A stretch of 64,000 nucleotides of DNA from Lophius americanus (GCA_037951165.1 JBBDHG010000014.1:4463501-4527500), one strand, 5' to 3'; shown: positions 48,556 through 58,921, counted from the stretch's first letter. Numbers and translations are program-made. Notes: generated by a model from the letters alone, not told the origin.

Positions 48556-49018
48556 GTTTTTCTTTTTACTACTGGCAAATATGTGAACAAGGCAACACGT
48601 TGGCGCAGTGGTTTGTGAACTTGTATGTCTTACCTCATCCAGTTTAATAAGATGGATGAAAAGTGCTCGTAATAACTTTATTTGCTAATTTTTGATTGTT
48701 TCACATGTACTGATCCTGTCTGCTACAAATCTGATAGATATGCCTTATTAACGCAGATGTCATTGTAGTTAAGCTAGACTTGTTTACATCTTGATTATTG
48801 TTTTGCATGAACACATTATATAGAATATATGGTATTTATATACATATATATATATATATATCCCTCATGAGTTTGATCACTCTTTGGCCCCGGTGAGAGA
48901 AAGTGATTTTACTATTCTAACGTGTTACTATCAACCATGTATTTTTATCTCTATCCCTGTCCACCCTATCTGCATTATACCAAGAGAAACCTGAAACTCT
49001 GCTCATCACTTCATGCAA
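48556..49018. other. No recognised gene; (TA)n
   Basis: Contains a short TA run at 48840-48862 and no supported gene. Confidence 0.5.
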
Positions 49019-49270
49019 ATAAGTTACTGGCACACCCGGACGGGTATAAAATGGGGATGGCGCCCTGCGTCGCTCTCTTCGTTTTCTTCCCTATTCGCTT
49101 TATTTCCTTCTTCGCTTCTTGCCCTTCTCGCTTCTTGTCTTCTTCTCCTACCTCTTCGCTTCTTGCCTTCTTCTCCTAACTTTACTGTCACTTATTTATT
49201 TTAAGTTGTTTGCCTTTCGCCTTTCGTTGATTTTTCGAATTTTGGCAAATTCCTTTAGGAGTTTCACGAG
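49019..49270 (+). repeat. LTR-like repeat, second copy
   Basis: gttactggcacacccggacg, gggtataaaatggggatggc and gtcgctctcttcgttttctt correspond to 33111-33400. tataaaatgggg looks like a core promoter. It could be an LTR or a retroposon leader. Confidence 0.55.
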
Positions 49271-50049
49271 GCCTGCGACACTCCCTTGAGATTAGTTTTG
49301 CACGCAAGACTAAAGGGACCCTGTTCCTGGTTCCATTTTTGCATCCTGCAACAAGGACGGTCGGTGCCAGGTCCATCGCTTGCCCAGTCGGATGTATGTG
49401 CGCAGCAACCACCAGTCTCCATATGGGAGCGACGATAGAGTCCCTTGGAGAAGAGTCTTCACATGACATTGAGAAGCTGCTTTTCTTCCAGCGAGAGGAA
49501 ACAGCTTGATCGACTGCAGCACTCGATCCACGGTCATGAATGCAGACAAGCACCAGTAAGACCGTTCCATCACGCTCATTCATGGTCTGGGGTTGATGCA
49601 TAAAAGTTGCATTAAATTTTATTGAGTAATGATTAAGTTCCAGGGAATTTAAAACCGTCAATAATTCCTCTCTATCACCAATACCTATTTCTCAAACTCT
49701 CAGCTTTTGAACTATCTGTCCACACACACACATACAACACACACGAAATGGATAAACTGTCGCAGCAGTTTATCCATTTCATCATCAGTTATCCATATTT
49801 ATCCTGTTTTGTTTAGTGTGTCATTGAAAAAACATATTCATATTTAAGCATAAAAGGTCTTTCCTTCTCGAAGAGAAATGAGAGTACTTTATAAAAGAGT
49901 TCATGACTTTAAAATGTGAGAATTTTAAGTGTAATGAAATTAGGAATTGATTCATTCTAGGTTTCATAATCACCCAAATTAACTTTGGGTGGTGCCCCTA
50001 TTCAATCAATTTCGAGGTAAAACATAGATAACCCGCTACACAGTAAAGT
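49271..50049. other. Unidentified region with one hairpin
   Basis: A 157-codon minus-strand frame (49661-49188) covers much of 49.2-49.65 kb, but it runs through the LTR-like repeat and shows no family motif I can name. A perfect 15-bp hairpin (gaaatggataaactg) lies at 49745-49780. Confidence 0.4.
49745..49780. repeat. Snap-back palindrome, 15-bp arms, 6-nt loop
   Basis: gaaatggataaactg (49745-49759) and cagtttatccatttc (49766-49780) are exact reverse complements. Confidence 0.9.
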
Positions 50050-50797
50050 CAACAAATGATATCAGTCTGACTGAATTTAGCGGGAGCAGATGACATTAAG
50101 CGACTCTACCGATTGGAGCCAAACATTATCTCCTATTCCTAACATTAAGAAGGCTGATAACTCTGGAGATGAGTGAATGTTTGTACCTGATGTTCTTGAG
50201 AGGAATCTGAAGAAAGTACCAGAGAGAAGGGATCCAAACTCCTGATGAAGACGGTGTGTGTGGTAAGATAAGATGGAATTTGTCTTCTTCACAACCTGAC
50301 TGTTGTACAGAACAGACAGGCTACACTTTCGGACTCCTATAATTTTACAGCTTACATCCTCTAATTTTCGTCTTGGATCTGATATTCAGACTGCCAAACC
50401 AACAGATGGGGGTAAATTTTAGGATAGATTCAATGTAGGATTTGTAAAAAAGTAATCAACCACAGGACCATGGTATCATCATGTATCTGATGTATCTGTT
50501 CTCAGACTGGCTCCTACAGTCATCTTTGTACAGGATATAAAGGAGCGGTGAGAGGACACACCCTTGTGGTGAGCCTATGGAGGAACTCATCATCCCAAAC
50601 ATGCACCCATTCACCCTCTCCCTCTGAGACCTGTTCTCCAGGATCCAACCAGTCAAACTGGTGTCAACACCAAAAGTGGTAAACAAGCTTATCTACCAAC
50701 AGGTGGTGCAGAATGGTGTTGAAAGCTGAGGAGAAGTCAACAAACAACTAATCGGAATCAGTTTTGTAGGCCTCCAGGTGTTTGAGCAAAAGATCAA

Positions 50798-50822
50798 GAA
50801 TGGTGGCAGTACACCACCATTC
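50798..50822. repeat. Snap-back palindrome, 9-bp arms
   Basis: gaatggtgg (50798-50806) pairs with ccaccattc (50814-50822). In copy A (inverted, about 43495) the sequence after the left arm is different, so the right arm is derived. Confidence 0.8.
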
Positions 50823-50842
50823 ATATATTTTATACTTATAAA

Positions 50843-51014
50843 AGGGGCGGTGGGTAAAACTGATAAACCCACCGCCCCTATCTGCAAACTGAAGCAGATA
50901 AAGGAGGTGTTGTTTTATGTCAAGAAGTTTTATCAGTTTTACCCACCGCCCCTATCTGCAAACTGAAGCAGATAAAGGAGGTGTTGTTTTATGTCAAGAA
51001 GTTTTTATCAGTTT
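50843..51014. repeat. Inverted copy plus 74-bp tandem duplication
   Basis: aggggcggtgggt (50843-50855) pairs exactly with 50867-50879. 50867-50940 is repeated at 50941-51014 with one inserted base. The first 25 bp (50843-50867) are an inverted copy of the duplication boundary near 50929-50953. Confidence 0.9.
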
Positions 51015-52145
51015 CTCAAATTACATCATAATTATTGAGGTTAGAGCAACTGACCTGTAATCATTAGGGTCAGTCAGATGGTTGTTTTTAGCCACAGGAA
51101 CCAGAATAAGAATCAGAATCAGCTTTATTGGCCATGTATACATATAGAGATTTGACTCCGGTTAACTGAGCTCTCAAAATACGAACATCATATAAAATAA
51201 GTATAAAATATATGGACAAGGTGATAAACAATTACACAAGCTACAAACAAATGGACATGTTCTTGAATACAGGTTATAAACATTTAAATATATAGGTATA
51301 AACTTGTATATACAAATATATATGACACTGCAAAGATATCAGAGTAATGTCAGCTGGAGGGGTTATTGAACAATTATCCAGGTTGTTGCACAACACTGAC
51401 ACTGGTTTGATTTTTTGTCAAGTTGATGGCCCGTGGGTAGAAAATGTTCTTGTGTATGGTAGTTTTGGGCGAACAGTGTTCTGTAGTGCCTACCAGAGGG
51501 GAGAAGTTGACTATGCTCTTATTAGCTTTTAGGTGAATGTAAAACACCATAACAAATAGCTGCGAGAACTCCCGTGGCAAATAATGGGAATGCAGTGACA
51601 CAGTTAAGGGCTCCATGTCCTTAGTACAGAAACTCTCCCTCGCCATAACAGATTTGCACAAGCGTTCATTAACGTAGAGGCATACCACAATGCCTTGTTT
51701 TTTGCCAGTAGTTTTGGCATCATGATCCATGCATAAAAGCACTACAAACCCGTCTATCACCAGGTTCAATTCCCTGTCCCAGCCAGCCAAGTGTCCGTCA
51801 CAGCCATAATGCATCCATCTCTGAATTCATTCTGGAAGCGTACATGGGCTTGAAGTTCATCCGTCTTGTTGCAAAGAGACTGGGCATTTATTAGCATAAT
51901 AGAGGGCAATTGAATAGAGACAGATATTGACGTTTAATTCTCTCCTGAACTCAACCTCTCCTTCTACGCTTTGTCACTTTCCTGTGAATAATGCTGGAAA
52001 ATGTATTTATTCCTCCACGATTGAGGTCAGATGGATCAAAGATAGGAGTGGTTAAGTCCGGACGTATGTTGTTATGTAGGGGGTTACACCACTGAAGAAG
52101 AAACTCTCGTCTGTACTGGATCCGCATAGTAGGGGGTGATATCAT

Positions 52146-52500
52146 GCCAAAGTTTGGCTAGTTGATACTCCAACCACAGTAAAAGCACAGCTGTCAGCCA
52201 TATCTCAGACCTATCAAAAGGCCATATCAACGCATACCTTACAAACAGCCTTGTAATTTAATCTATCATGTCAAGAAGTGCTGAATAAGAAATAAAATCT
52301 TCAACACAACAGAGAAACAGCTAGCTGCCGGTCACTGCACGAGCATGCGCCCAAGACAAGTACTGCCTTTTTTGGCAATATCTTTTCTTGCTTCTTAATT
52401 TCAAATATTAAATGTATTCCATAATTATTCTTACCATAAATATCTGTGAACATACATCTGCTGATGCCTCTGGACACATCTTCAGGGATGTTCCTGGATT
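52146..52500. other. No recognised gene
   Basis: Possibly the 5' flank of the compound LINE. No motif supports a call. Confidence 0.35.
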
Positions 52501-52515
52501 CATCAGTGGTGTTTC

Positions 52516-52549
52516 CCCCGGCTGGGTCCTTCAGGGGACCCAGCCGGGG
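52516..52549. repeat. Snap-back palindrome, 14-bp arms, 6-nt loop
   Basis: ccccggctgggtcc (52516-52529) and ggacccagccgggg (52536-52549) are exact reverse complements. It lies in the 3' region of the R2/NeSL-like LINE. Confidence 0.9.
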
Positions 52550-52559
52550 TTGATCAGAC

Positions 52560-54310
52560 CCCAGCTTGTGTCCAAATGGCTAGCTACTCTGACTCCATCG
52601 CTCTCCTCTTTTAAACCATGGCCATCTTGAGGCTCTCTCTGCCGCTTCAATGGTATTGCGGATGGCTCTCCTCTTCCTCTCTCCCTCAATTCCTAGGCTG
52701 TTGTGGGCTCTTTGCAGGTCAAGTGTCGAGTGCAACGAATCCCCTGCACTCGACACCGGCTGGGAGACATCTCACCCTCCATCCAGCTTTGCGACAGTCA
52801 CCAACTAGTCCCGCGTACATGCAAAGCTTCCATTCGAAGGCTTCTTCAAGGCAATCTTCCCATCGGACCGTCAGTTCCAGCAGGAGAACTTGCTTGGTGG
52901 ACTCCGATACAAGGATAATGTCTGGTCGCACGGTGGTGGTTGGATGTGGCTGGGGAACTTCAGCTGTCGCTCAAGAGCCACCAACAGCTGCCAGTCCCTT
53001 GCCGAGATCAAATTGCCTGCACATGTTCTCTTGGTGGTATTTGGCTGCTCACCAGCTCTGATATAGGCGATGGCTCTCTTGGATGGTTGGGAATGCTTTG
53101 CCCACTCATTTCCTGTGCTGACAGCTTCAGCGACCGTCTTCAAGACTTGATCGTGCCTCCATTTGTAATGTCCTTCTCCAATTGCCTTTGCACAGAAGCT
53201 GAAGACCTGTTCAAGGGTGCCTCGCTTGGAGCACAAAGAGAAAGCTGGTAACTCTGCCATGCCCCATGTGTGCAAATTTGATGGGCTCGGCAGCACATCG
53301 TACACTGCCTGGATGAGAAATCTCACACGGTGACGCTCAGCTATCTACAGCTCCCTCCAGGTCACTTTTCTCCCACATTGTCCAATCACCCTGTAGCTTC
53401 ATTCCCCATGCCTTGCATGTTCTTGTCTCCTCCACTGCTGCTCTCACTTCCACCTGAAAAAGGTTATATCTCCCCTCCCTCTGGTGGTGTTGGTGCAGGG
53501 TGATGGAAAGGACCCTGTCCCAGCTTGACCTCGTGTGATCACTCCTACCAGCCTCCTGTGGCACAGCCTCCTTAACAGCTTCCTCTGCCCTCCATTTCCT
53601 GCCAGTCCCCAACACGATCACTGCTTTCACCACCTTTGGATCACTTGAGTTCCTGTACTTCACCACTTCTCTGGCTCTTGTAACCTTGAATTCTTTTTCC
53701 AAGGATCTGAAGGGCAGTTGCAGTTTGTTTTGCCCTTATAGTTTGATGCAGCTCAGACTCTTCAGCAGTCCAAGCCATCTCCTAAGGTGGTTGCTTACCC
53801 TCCTCTCTACTGTTGAGAGTAGGGCCACAGGATTCTGGATAGAATGCCATGTTGGTAGATCCAGGCTTTGACTTTTTCCAGCAGGCCCTACTTGTCCACG
53901 GTTTTCAGCCAGCTGTCCAGCTCAGCTCAGGTTGACTGGATGGATTTTGTGTCCCTTTGAGCTGCAAATACCTTGCCCAAGCTCTTAACTGGCTTCTCTG
54001 TGATGGTTGGGACGGCTGTACCTGCAATGTTAAACAGGAACTTATCATCCACCTTGCCTTTTCTCAGCACGATAGATCTCCATTTGGCTGATTTGAATTT
54101 CATTCTGGCCCACTCCAACAGCTTTTCTTGCCCCTTCAGAATCCACTGGCAGCCTGGAACTGATTGTGTGGTGACTGTTAGGCCATGAATGCCCTTATGG
54201 GTGGTTGTTGTTGCGCGGATTTCCTTCTGGGCCCTCTGCACTCTAGTTCATCGGACATAGTGAGAATGTTCATGGCTATGGAGAAGAGTGTGACGCTCTT
54301 CTCATGGTGT
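52560..54310 (-). pseudogene. R2/NeSL-like LINE, thumb to restriction-like endonuclease
   Basis: Minus strand in order. 54241-53927 is the end of RT/thumb (VPGCQWILKGQEKLLEWARM, then KPVKSLGKVF). 53702-53337 is a linker (EKEFKVTRAREVVKYRNSSD, then TGRKWRAEEAVKEA). 53326-52871 holds VRFLIQAVYDVLPSPSNLHT-type sequence and a CSKRGTLEQVFSFC Cys motif. 52931-52719 is the restriction-like endonuclease, RPDIILVSEST then VLLLELTVRWED, where the PD...E-x-T pattern is the nuclease signature. Stops and frameshifts separate the parts. The RT palm is absent (5'-truncated). The reading frame ends abnormally at the 52723-52756 palindrome. R2-superclade placement rests on the C-terminal nuclease. Confidence 0.8.
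52723..52756. repeat. Snap-back palindrome, 12-bp arms, ends the LINE frame
   Basis: gtgtcgagtgca (52723-52734) and tgcactcgacac (52745-52756) are exact reverse complements. On the minus strand the second copy introduces a stop right after the endonuclease segment CRGFVALDT. A plausible continuation of the element resumes about 25 bp further on. Confidence 0.85.
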
Positions 54311-54489
54311 CAAAATATGGAATTTTGCATTTTTACCTTAGTACATCTTATGTAGACATGGACAGAGATGTTGACACCATTGCAAAGGGGCAGAGACAGA
54401 CCAGTTATAAACACAAAGAAAATCCTGACTTCCAAACAGAACCAACAAGTGTAGTTGAGTACTCCAGTGGTCATTCAGCTGTTGTTGAA

Positions 54490-54795
54490 GTAAATGGACT
54501 ATACACATATAGGACTTTTCTAGTCTTCTTGACTACTCAAAACACTTTTACAACACGAGTCAGCATTCAACCATTCATACAGTGATGATAGAGGCTGCCA
54601 TGCAAGGGGCCACATGCTCATCAGGAGCGGTAAGCATTCACGCCATTATGCACACACCAATGGTACAGCCATGGGGAGCAACTTTTGGTTCTGTATCTTG
54701 CTCAAGGTCACTGCGGCATGTGGACTGCAGTGGCCGGGGATCAAACCACCAACCTCAGATAAGTCCGCTCTAACAACTGAGCCACCGCCACCCCC
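54490..54795 (-). repeat. tRNA-derived SINE, complete
   Basis: Read on the minus strand it begins ggcggtggctcagttgttag agcggactt (A-box) and has ggtttgatccccggcc as the B-box. It continues with ttgagcaagatacagaacc and gcatggcagcctctatcatc. It ends in tagtcaagaagactagaaaa and gtccatttacttcaac, a common fish SINE tail that resembles LINE 3' ends. The length is about 305 bp. It is not a tRNA gene. Confidence 0.85.
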
Positions 54796-55109
54796 TGTTG
54801 TAGATCATACTTCATGGTCTTATGATTAAGAAGTCTTCATTGGTAACTTTGTCACTTTATCCTCTGTAAGCCAGCTGGATGACACTGTTCCAGTTTTGCT
54901 TTCGATGGAGGATGTCATAAATGTAGTCCTTTCCACATCCAGTCTTTTCTATTGAAATGTTACTGACCATGTTGTCCATTCAAGTAATAATGCAATTTTC
55001 CAATTGTTTTTTACATAAAGGCCATAGCTAAGATTTGAAATTCAAAAACAAACAAACGTAGAGAAGTTTATATACGTAATAGTATTTAATTTGATTAAAA
55101 ACACCATTC
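54796..55109. other. No recognised gene
   Basis: A/T-rich spacer between a SINE and an L2-type LINE. Confidence 0.4.
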
Positions 55110-56225
55110 CATAATAATAAATAATAATAATAAATTTAATGTATAACGCACTTTAAATTTGGATCAAATCTCAAAGTGCTACAAAGTAAAAGTAGATAAA
55201 AGCATCAATAAAAAATAGAATAATAACTATATTTAAAAACTCCAGTCTGGAGGAGACAAAACGCGTGGACCAGCTTTCCAGCATCACTCAAGGTGAGTAA
55301 AGAACGGAGTTTGGAAATATTTCTGAGATGATGAAAGGCGATCTTGCAGATCGGTTTGATGTAGGATTCAAAAGTGAGTTGAGGGTCGAAGCTTACGCCG
55401 AGGTTGGTGACTGATGACGAAGGGGAATGTCGTGACCAGAGAAGGCAATACTGGTTATGGAGAAACACTGGGTCTGATGTGGGTTGCCAATTAAAATTGC
55501 ATCGTTTCGGAGCTGTTCAACTGGAGACAGTTGTTTTTCATCCATACCTTTATCCTCTCCAGACAAGCGTGGAGAGTTGACAGGGGAAATGATGATGACT
55601 ATGAGGATGGAGAAGTTGCGGAGGAGCATGTGTCAGTTTTTATGTAGATTTGCGTGTCATCAGCGTACAATGGAATGAGAGTCAATATCGACATGGCCAA
55701 GGGGGAGAATGTACAATATAAAGAGATTGGGGCCAAGGAAGGATCCCTGGGGGGGATCTTGAACTTCCAAGGCAAATGTATTCTGTTCTGTCGGTGAAGT
55801 AGGATTGAAAGCAGTTTAGGACGGTGGCAGTGAGTTTAATGGTGTGATGTAGGCGGTGTAGGAGTATTCCATGGTCAACAGTGTCAATGGCAGCAAACAA
55901 ATCCAGGAGAATCAAGAGGGAAGGGGAACCAGCATCTGCTGCCATCCGTAGGTCATTTGTGACTCTAAGCAGAGCTGTTTCTGTGCTATGGGCGGAGCGG
56001 AAACCATACTGAAACATTTCAAAGAGGTAGTTGTATTTGAGGTGGTCCTGGAGGTGGGCAGCAACTACTTTTTCCAGTAAAACCTCTGGACGGAGAGTAG
56101 GTTTTTTGATGAGTGGTCTGATTCTGGCATCTTTTAATGCAAAGCAGCCTGTAGGGATTTGTTTATTACAGCGGTGATCAGGGGACTGATGGAGGAGATG
56201 TTTAAATTAGTGTGTATGTTTAGAT
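55110..56225 (-). pseudogene. L2/CR1-type LINE, internally deleted copy
   Basis: The minus strand carries the same RT as 33535-35860: FRSAHSTETALLRVTNDLRM near 55990, LILLDLFAAIDTVDH (Ser to Phe and Phe to Ile changes in the AFD box), then a broken palm. The C-terminal piece (YIKPICKIAFHHLRNISKLR) is at 55400-55290. Relative to the 33.5-kb copy, about 460 bp are missing at 55232, which removes the C-terminal domain. The 3' tail with (TTA)n is at 55118-55185. Confidence 0.85.
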
Positions 56226-56284
56226 TAGTAAGTAAAAAGTTAAATTAAATGTATTATTATTATTATTATAAAATACAGCTTTAT
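56226..56284 (+). repeat. L2-type tail remnant
   Basis: aaattaaatgtattattatt ends in a short TTA run. It is opposite in orientation to the LINE just before it. Confidence 0.55.
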
Positions 56285-57075
56285 TGATGAAATGGGTTCA
56301 GATGCAGATGGTCTGGCTAGGGATGTGAATGCCGCATTTTGGACGTTATTCTTGGAATGTGCGGCAGAATGGGCAGAAATTAGCATCCCTGTCACCAAAA
56401 TGGCAGGAGAACGAGTGGAAGGCCACATGTGGGGGTAATAATGGTCAAGGGATTTCACGACAAAGGATATTTTCTTCTGCGCCTTATTCCTGCATTCACC
56501 ACAGTCCTGATATTTGGAGAGCATGCCGAGTTACTGTTTAAGTCTTTGCTCTTGTACTTGAGTCAGTGTGAGAGAGCTCTATTAACCACTGCTTTAAAGG
56601 AAGAAATGGACAGTGATGGTCAAGATGAGTTTTTAGATATACTGGATGGCCTCGGAGTGAAAATTGTTACATCACGAGAAAACCTCAAAGCAGTCCTACT
56701 TCAAGTAGCACACAAACAAATAATTCAATAACCAATGTATGCTCTTGATAACATGTCAGCTGTAGCCCGAAAACCCCTAAGGGCTATCATAAGCAAAGAA
56801 AAAAAAAAGCAGGTTATTTATACTGACAAAAAAAACAACTTGCAGGAAATTTTTAAAGCTGATTGAAGCAATTCCTGTGACAGCAGCTGAGAGACAAGCA
56901 TTTGAATTTTTACAGCCGTACATTCATGGATTGGATGAGGTGGGTCTAAGAAGATTGCTGAGATTTGTGACCGGCTCAGATATAATATAATCTGTGCCAC
57001 AAGAATCTAAGTTATATTTACAGCTCTGAAAGGACTGAATGGTCTACCCATTGCCTACAACTGTGGATCTGTTTT
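56285..57075 (+). pseudogene. HECT-type E3 ligase domain remnant (G2E3-like)
   Basis: Joined frames read DADGLARDVNAAFWTLFLEC, then (56429-56731) MVKGFHDKGYFLLRLIPAFT, GEHAELLFKSLLLYLSQCER and VLLQVAHKQIIQ. The phase changes several times before IPVTAAERQAFEFLQPYI, GLDEVGLRRLLRFVTGSD and VIFTALKGLNGLPIAYNCG. The order is what I recall from the C-terminal (HECT) half of G2/M-phase E3 ligase-like proteins, which are multicopy in fish. It stops at the Cys that normally opens the last HECT segment. At least four frame breaks make it a pseudogene. A 5' host-gene part is not present, so it is likely a retrocopy or transposon-borne fragment. Confidence 0.7.
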
Positions 57076-57420
57076 TGTAATGCTTTTTGTAATTAGTCTA
57101 GTTTCCATATTGTTTACCGATTGCTTCTCCACTCTGATTTTCAAAACCTGCATCTTGTTAAAACACTGCCTCAGTGTATTTAAGCTGTGCTCCCCTCTCC
57201 ACCTGTGCCAGATCGTGTTTTTCCCTTGTGCCAATCTTTCCAGGGTGATTCTTCGTGTTCCTTGTGATTTACGGTTCTGACTTCTGCACGTGTACCAAAC
57301 CTTTTATTTTGCCTGCTCCCTTGGTTATTGTTTGCCTGCCTTTACATAGTAAAGAGTTGATAAACCTGACGTTGTGGAAGTCGTGCTTTTGGATCCTAAC
57401 TGTGTTACCAGCTTGACATT
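57076..57420 (+). repeat. Putative LTR preceding Gypsy gag
   Basis: The sequence ends gtgttaccagcttgacatt immediately before gag and has a promoter-like C/T-rich body. No second copy is present in the window, so the 5' boundary is a guess. Confidence 0.4.
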
Positions 57421-57433
57421 ACGATCTGGCCAT

Positions 57434-58545
57434 AATGGATCCAGCCGACTCCAACCCACTGCATGCTGCTGTCCGCGCTCAGGGCGAGCGCATCAACCAA
57501 CATGAGGAACAAATGTCCGCGGTGTAAAGAGGAGTGAAGGATTTAAAGGACAGACATGGCGAGTTTCATGTAATAATAAATAAAATAATAAATATTATAG
57601 AATTATAAATAATAATAAATAATAAAAAATAAAACCTCCTTCGAAACCCACGTCACTCACCTCAGCGCCCAGTTCCAGCAGCTGGTGAGTAGCTTGGATA
57701 CCCGGTTTCTTTCCTCTCCGGCCGCTGCTGCACCTGCTCCTCAACGGTCTGATTCTACTCCGGCGCTGAGTTCCTACCATGCCTCCAGTCTTAATCTGGC
57801 CAATCCCGAACGGTTCTCAGGAAGCTCCGGTAAATGCCGGGCCTTTTTGAGTCAATGTAGCCTTCATTTTGTGCTACAAGCCCACTAATTTCCTACCGAA
57901 AGGTCCAAAGTGGCATTCATGATCTCACACCTCTCGGGACGCGCAGAGGCCAGGGCGACAGCAGAGTGGGCTCGGAATTCCCAGGTGTGCCAGTCGCTGC
58001 AGGATTTTACTGACACTCTAAATAAGATTTTTGACCACACCGCTCCTGGTCCGGAAGCCGCAAGAGCTATGGCCGATCTTCCTGCTGACTTGGACTCTGT
58101 TATCGCCATGGTCACACGGATCGTTAACCGGCTTCACGAAAGACGGAGGGAGAGAGATCGACTCTGCACGGGTTCTTCCTCGCAGCTCGCTTCCAGAGCT
58201 CCGCAGCCTCGTTACTCGCCTCCACCCTCTGCAGTCTCGGTGGAGTACATGGAAGTCAGCCGTGCCAGATTGTTCCCAGAGGAGAGACAGCGTCGCCTTC
58301 TGGAGGGACGCTGCCTTTACTGTGCTCAACTGGGACAGTTCTTAGCCCAATGCCCATTGAAGGACAAGCGGTCTCCAAGGACGAAGAGACCGGTGAGTCG
58401 GAATATATCCTCTGAATTGTCACAATCTTTAACTCCGGTTCAGATGATTGTGTCCGCCCAGACTTTGTCATATCAGGCTTTAGTAGATTCTGGAGCCGAC
58501 GAGAGCTTCATGGACTGGAGTATAGCAAAGAGACTGCAAGGACTC
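57434..58545 (+). pseudogene. Ty3/Gypsy gag-protease remnant
   Basis: It starts MDPADSNPLHAAVRAQGERI at 57434. The frame is broken after 30 codons and by an A/T-rich insertion at 57568-57632. It resumes with NPERFSGSSGKCRAFLSQCS at about 57808. The 214-codon frame 57910-58554 carries a gag capsid-like region (ISHLSGRAEARATAEWARNS) and a zinc knuckle CLYCAQLGQFLAQC in which the His of CCHC is Gln. It ends with the protease start QALVDSGADESFMDW, where the DSG motif is intact. The protease is cut off at about 58545 by Maverick-like sequence, and RT is absent. Confidence 0.85.
57568..57632. repeat. A/T-rich insertion in gag
   Basis: aataataaataaaataataa and similar A/T words interrupt the gag frame. 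It probably comes from a LINE-type tail or microsatellite growth. Confidence 0.6.
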
Positions 58546-58882
58546 TGCCTGTAGTGGAGAAGAACAAAAGCCTGTTGTATGTTCTAGTTGCGACAGAATT
58601 TGTCGCAACTAGAACATACTCAATGATACAAAATGACAAGGTAAATTGGTGTTTACCCTCTGCAGCACTTGCGCCGAAATCAATCATCAACGAGGTCCCT
58701 GTATGCACGATGACTATGCCGGAGCACTGACGGGGGTCTGGGTCAGCGTTGATTTTAACAAGGCCCTGGAGTTGGGGTATAGAGTTGGTAAAATCAAAGA
58801 GGTTTGGCATTTCGATCAGTCGATAAGTCAAATGAAATATGAGCGTTATGATGCTGATCCAGAATGTATTTCATCAAGGTAA
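58546..58882 (+). pseudogene. Protein-primed-type DNA polymerase B fragment, inverted copy
   Basis: The frame 58646-58882 reads FTLCSTCAEINHQRGPCMHD, then LTGVWVSVDFNKALELGYRV and KIKEVWHF. This is the Cys-rich segment and following region of Maverick/Polinton-type PolB. 58546-58606 and 58622-58795 match the reverse complement of 63206-63147 and 62690-62540. The 450 bp between those blocks are missing here, and a 19-bp palindrome sits at the joint. Only a small part of the polymerase remains; catalytic palm motifs are not present. Confidence 0.75.
58577..58619. repeat. Snap-back palindrome, 19-bp arms, 5-nt loop
   Basis: gtatgttctagttgcgaca (58577-58595) is the exact reverse complement of 58601-58619, around gaatt. 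The inverted sister copy near 63160 has the left side and tgtcgc, but continues differently. The right arm is therefore a later inverted copy, placed at a 450-bp deletion joint. Confidence 0.95.
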
Positions 58883-58921
58883 ATACAGCCTATAAGGTTG
58901 TTATACCTTTGTTAAGTGCAC

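Larger units (their letters stand above)
50050..52145 (-). pseudogene. Compound Rex1-like LINE, copy B
   Basis: Minus strand in order. 52145-51545 holds the endonuclease start (LCNKTDELQAHV-like segment near 51890, then a 146-codon frame with LYVNERLCKSVM and HYLPREFSQLF). That frame passes directly into a C-terminal scrap (KNIFYPRAINLTKN) and 3' UTR at 51545-51085, including aataaagctgattctgattc. RT begins after the UTR at 51085 (DPNDYRSVALTSIIM), with GSPQGCVLSPLLYILY at 50590-50540. 50400-50060 holds a second C-terminal region (YIESILKFTPICWFGS). The internal deletion and the 3'-end-before-RT order are shared with copy A. Template-switch scars lie at 50798-51014. Confidence 0.75.

Noticed and set aside
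49188..49661. 157-codon minus-strand frame as a gene
   Set aside because: It runs through the LTR-like repeat shared with 33.1 kb and lacks a recognisable domain.
54670..54795. Possible tRNA gene on the minus strand
   Set aside because: It is the head of a complete SINE with a typical fish SINE tail.
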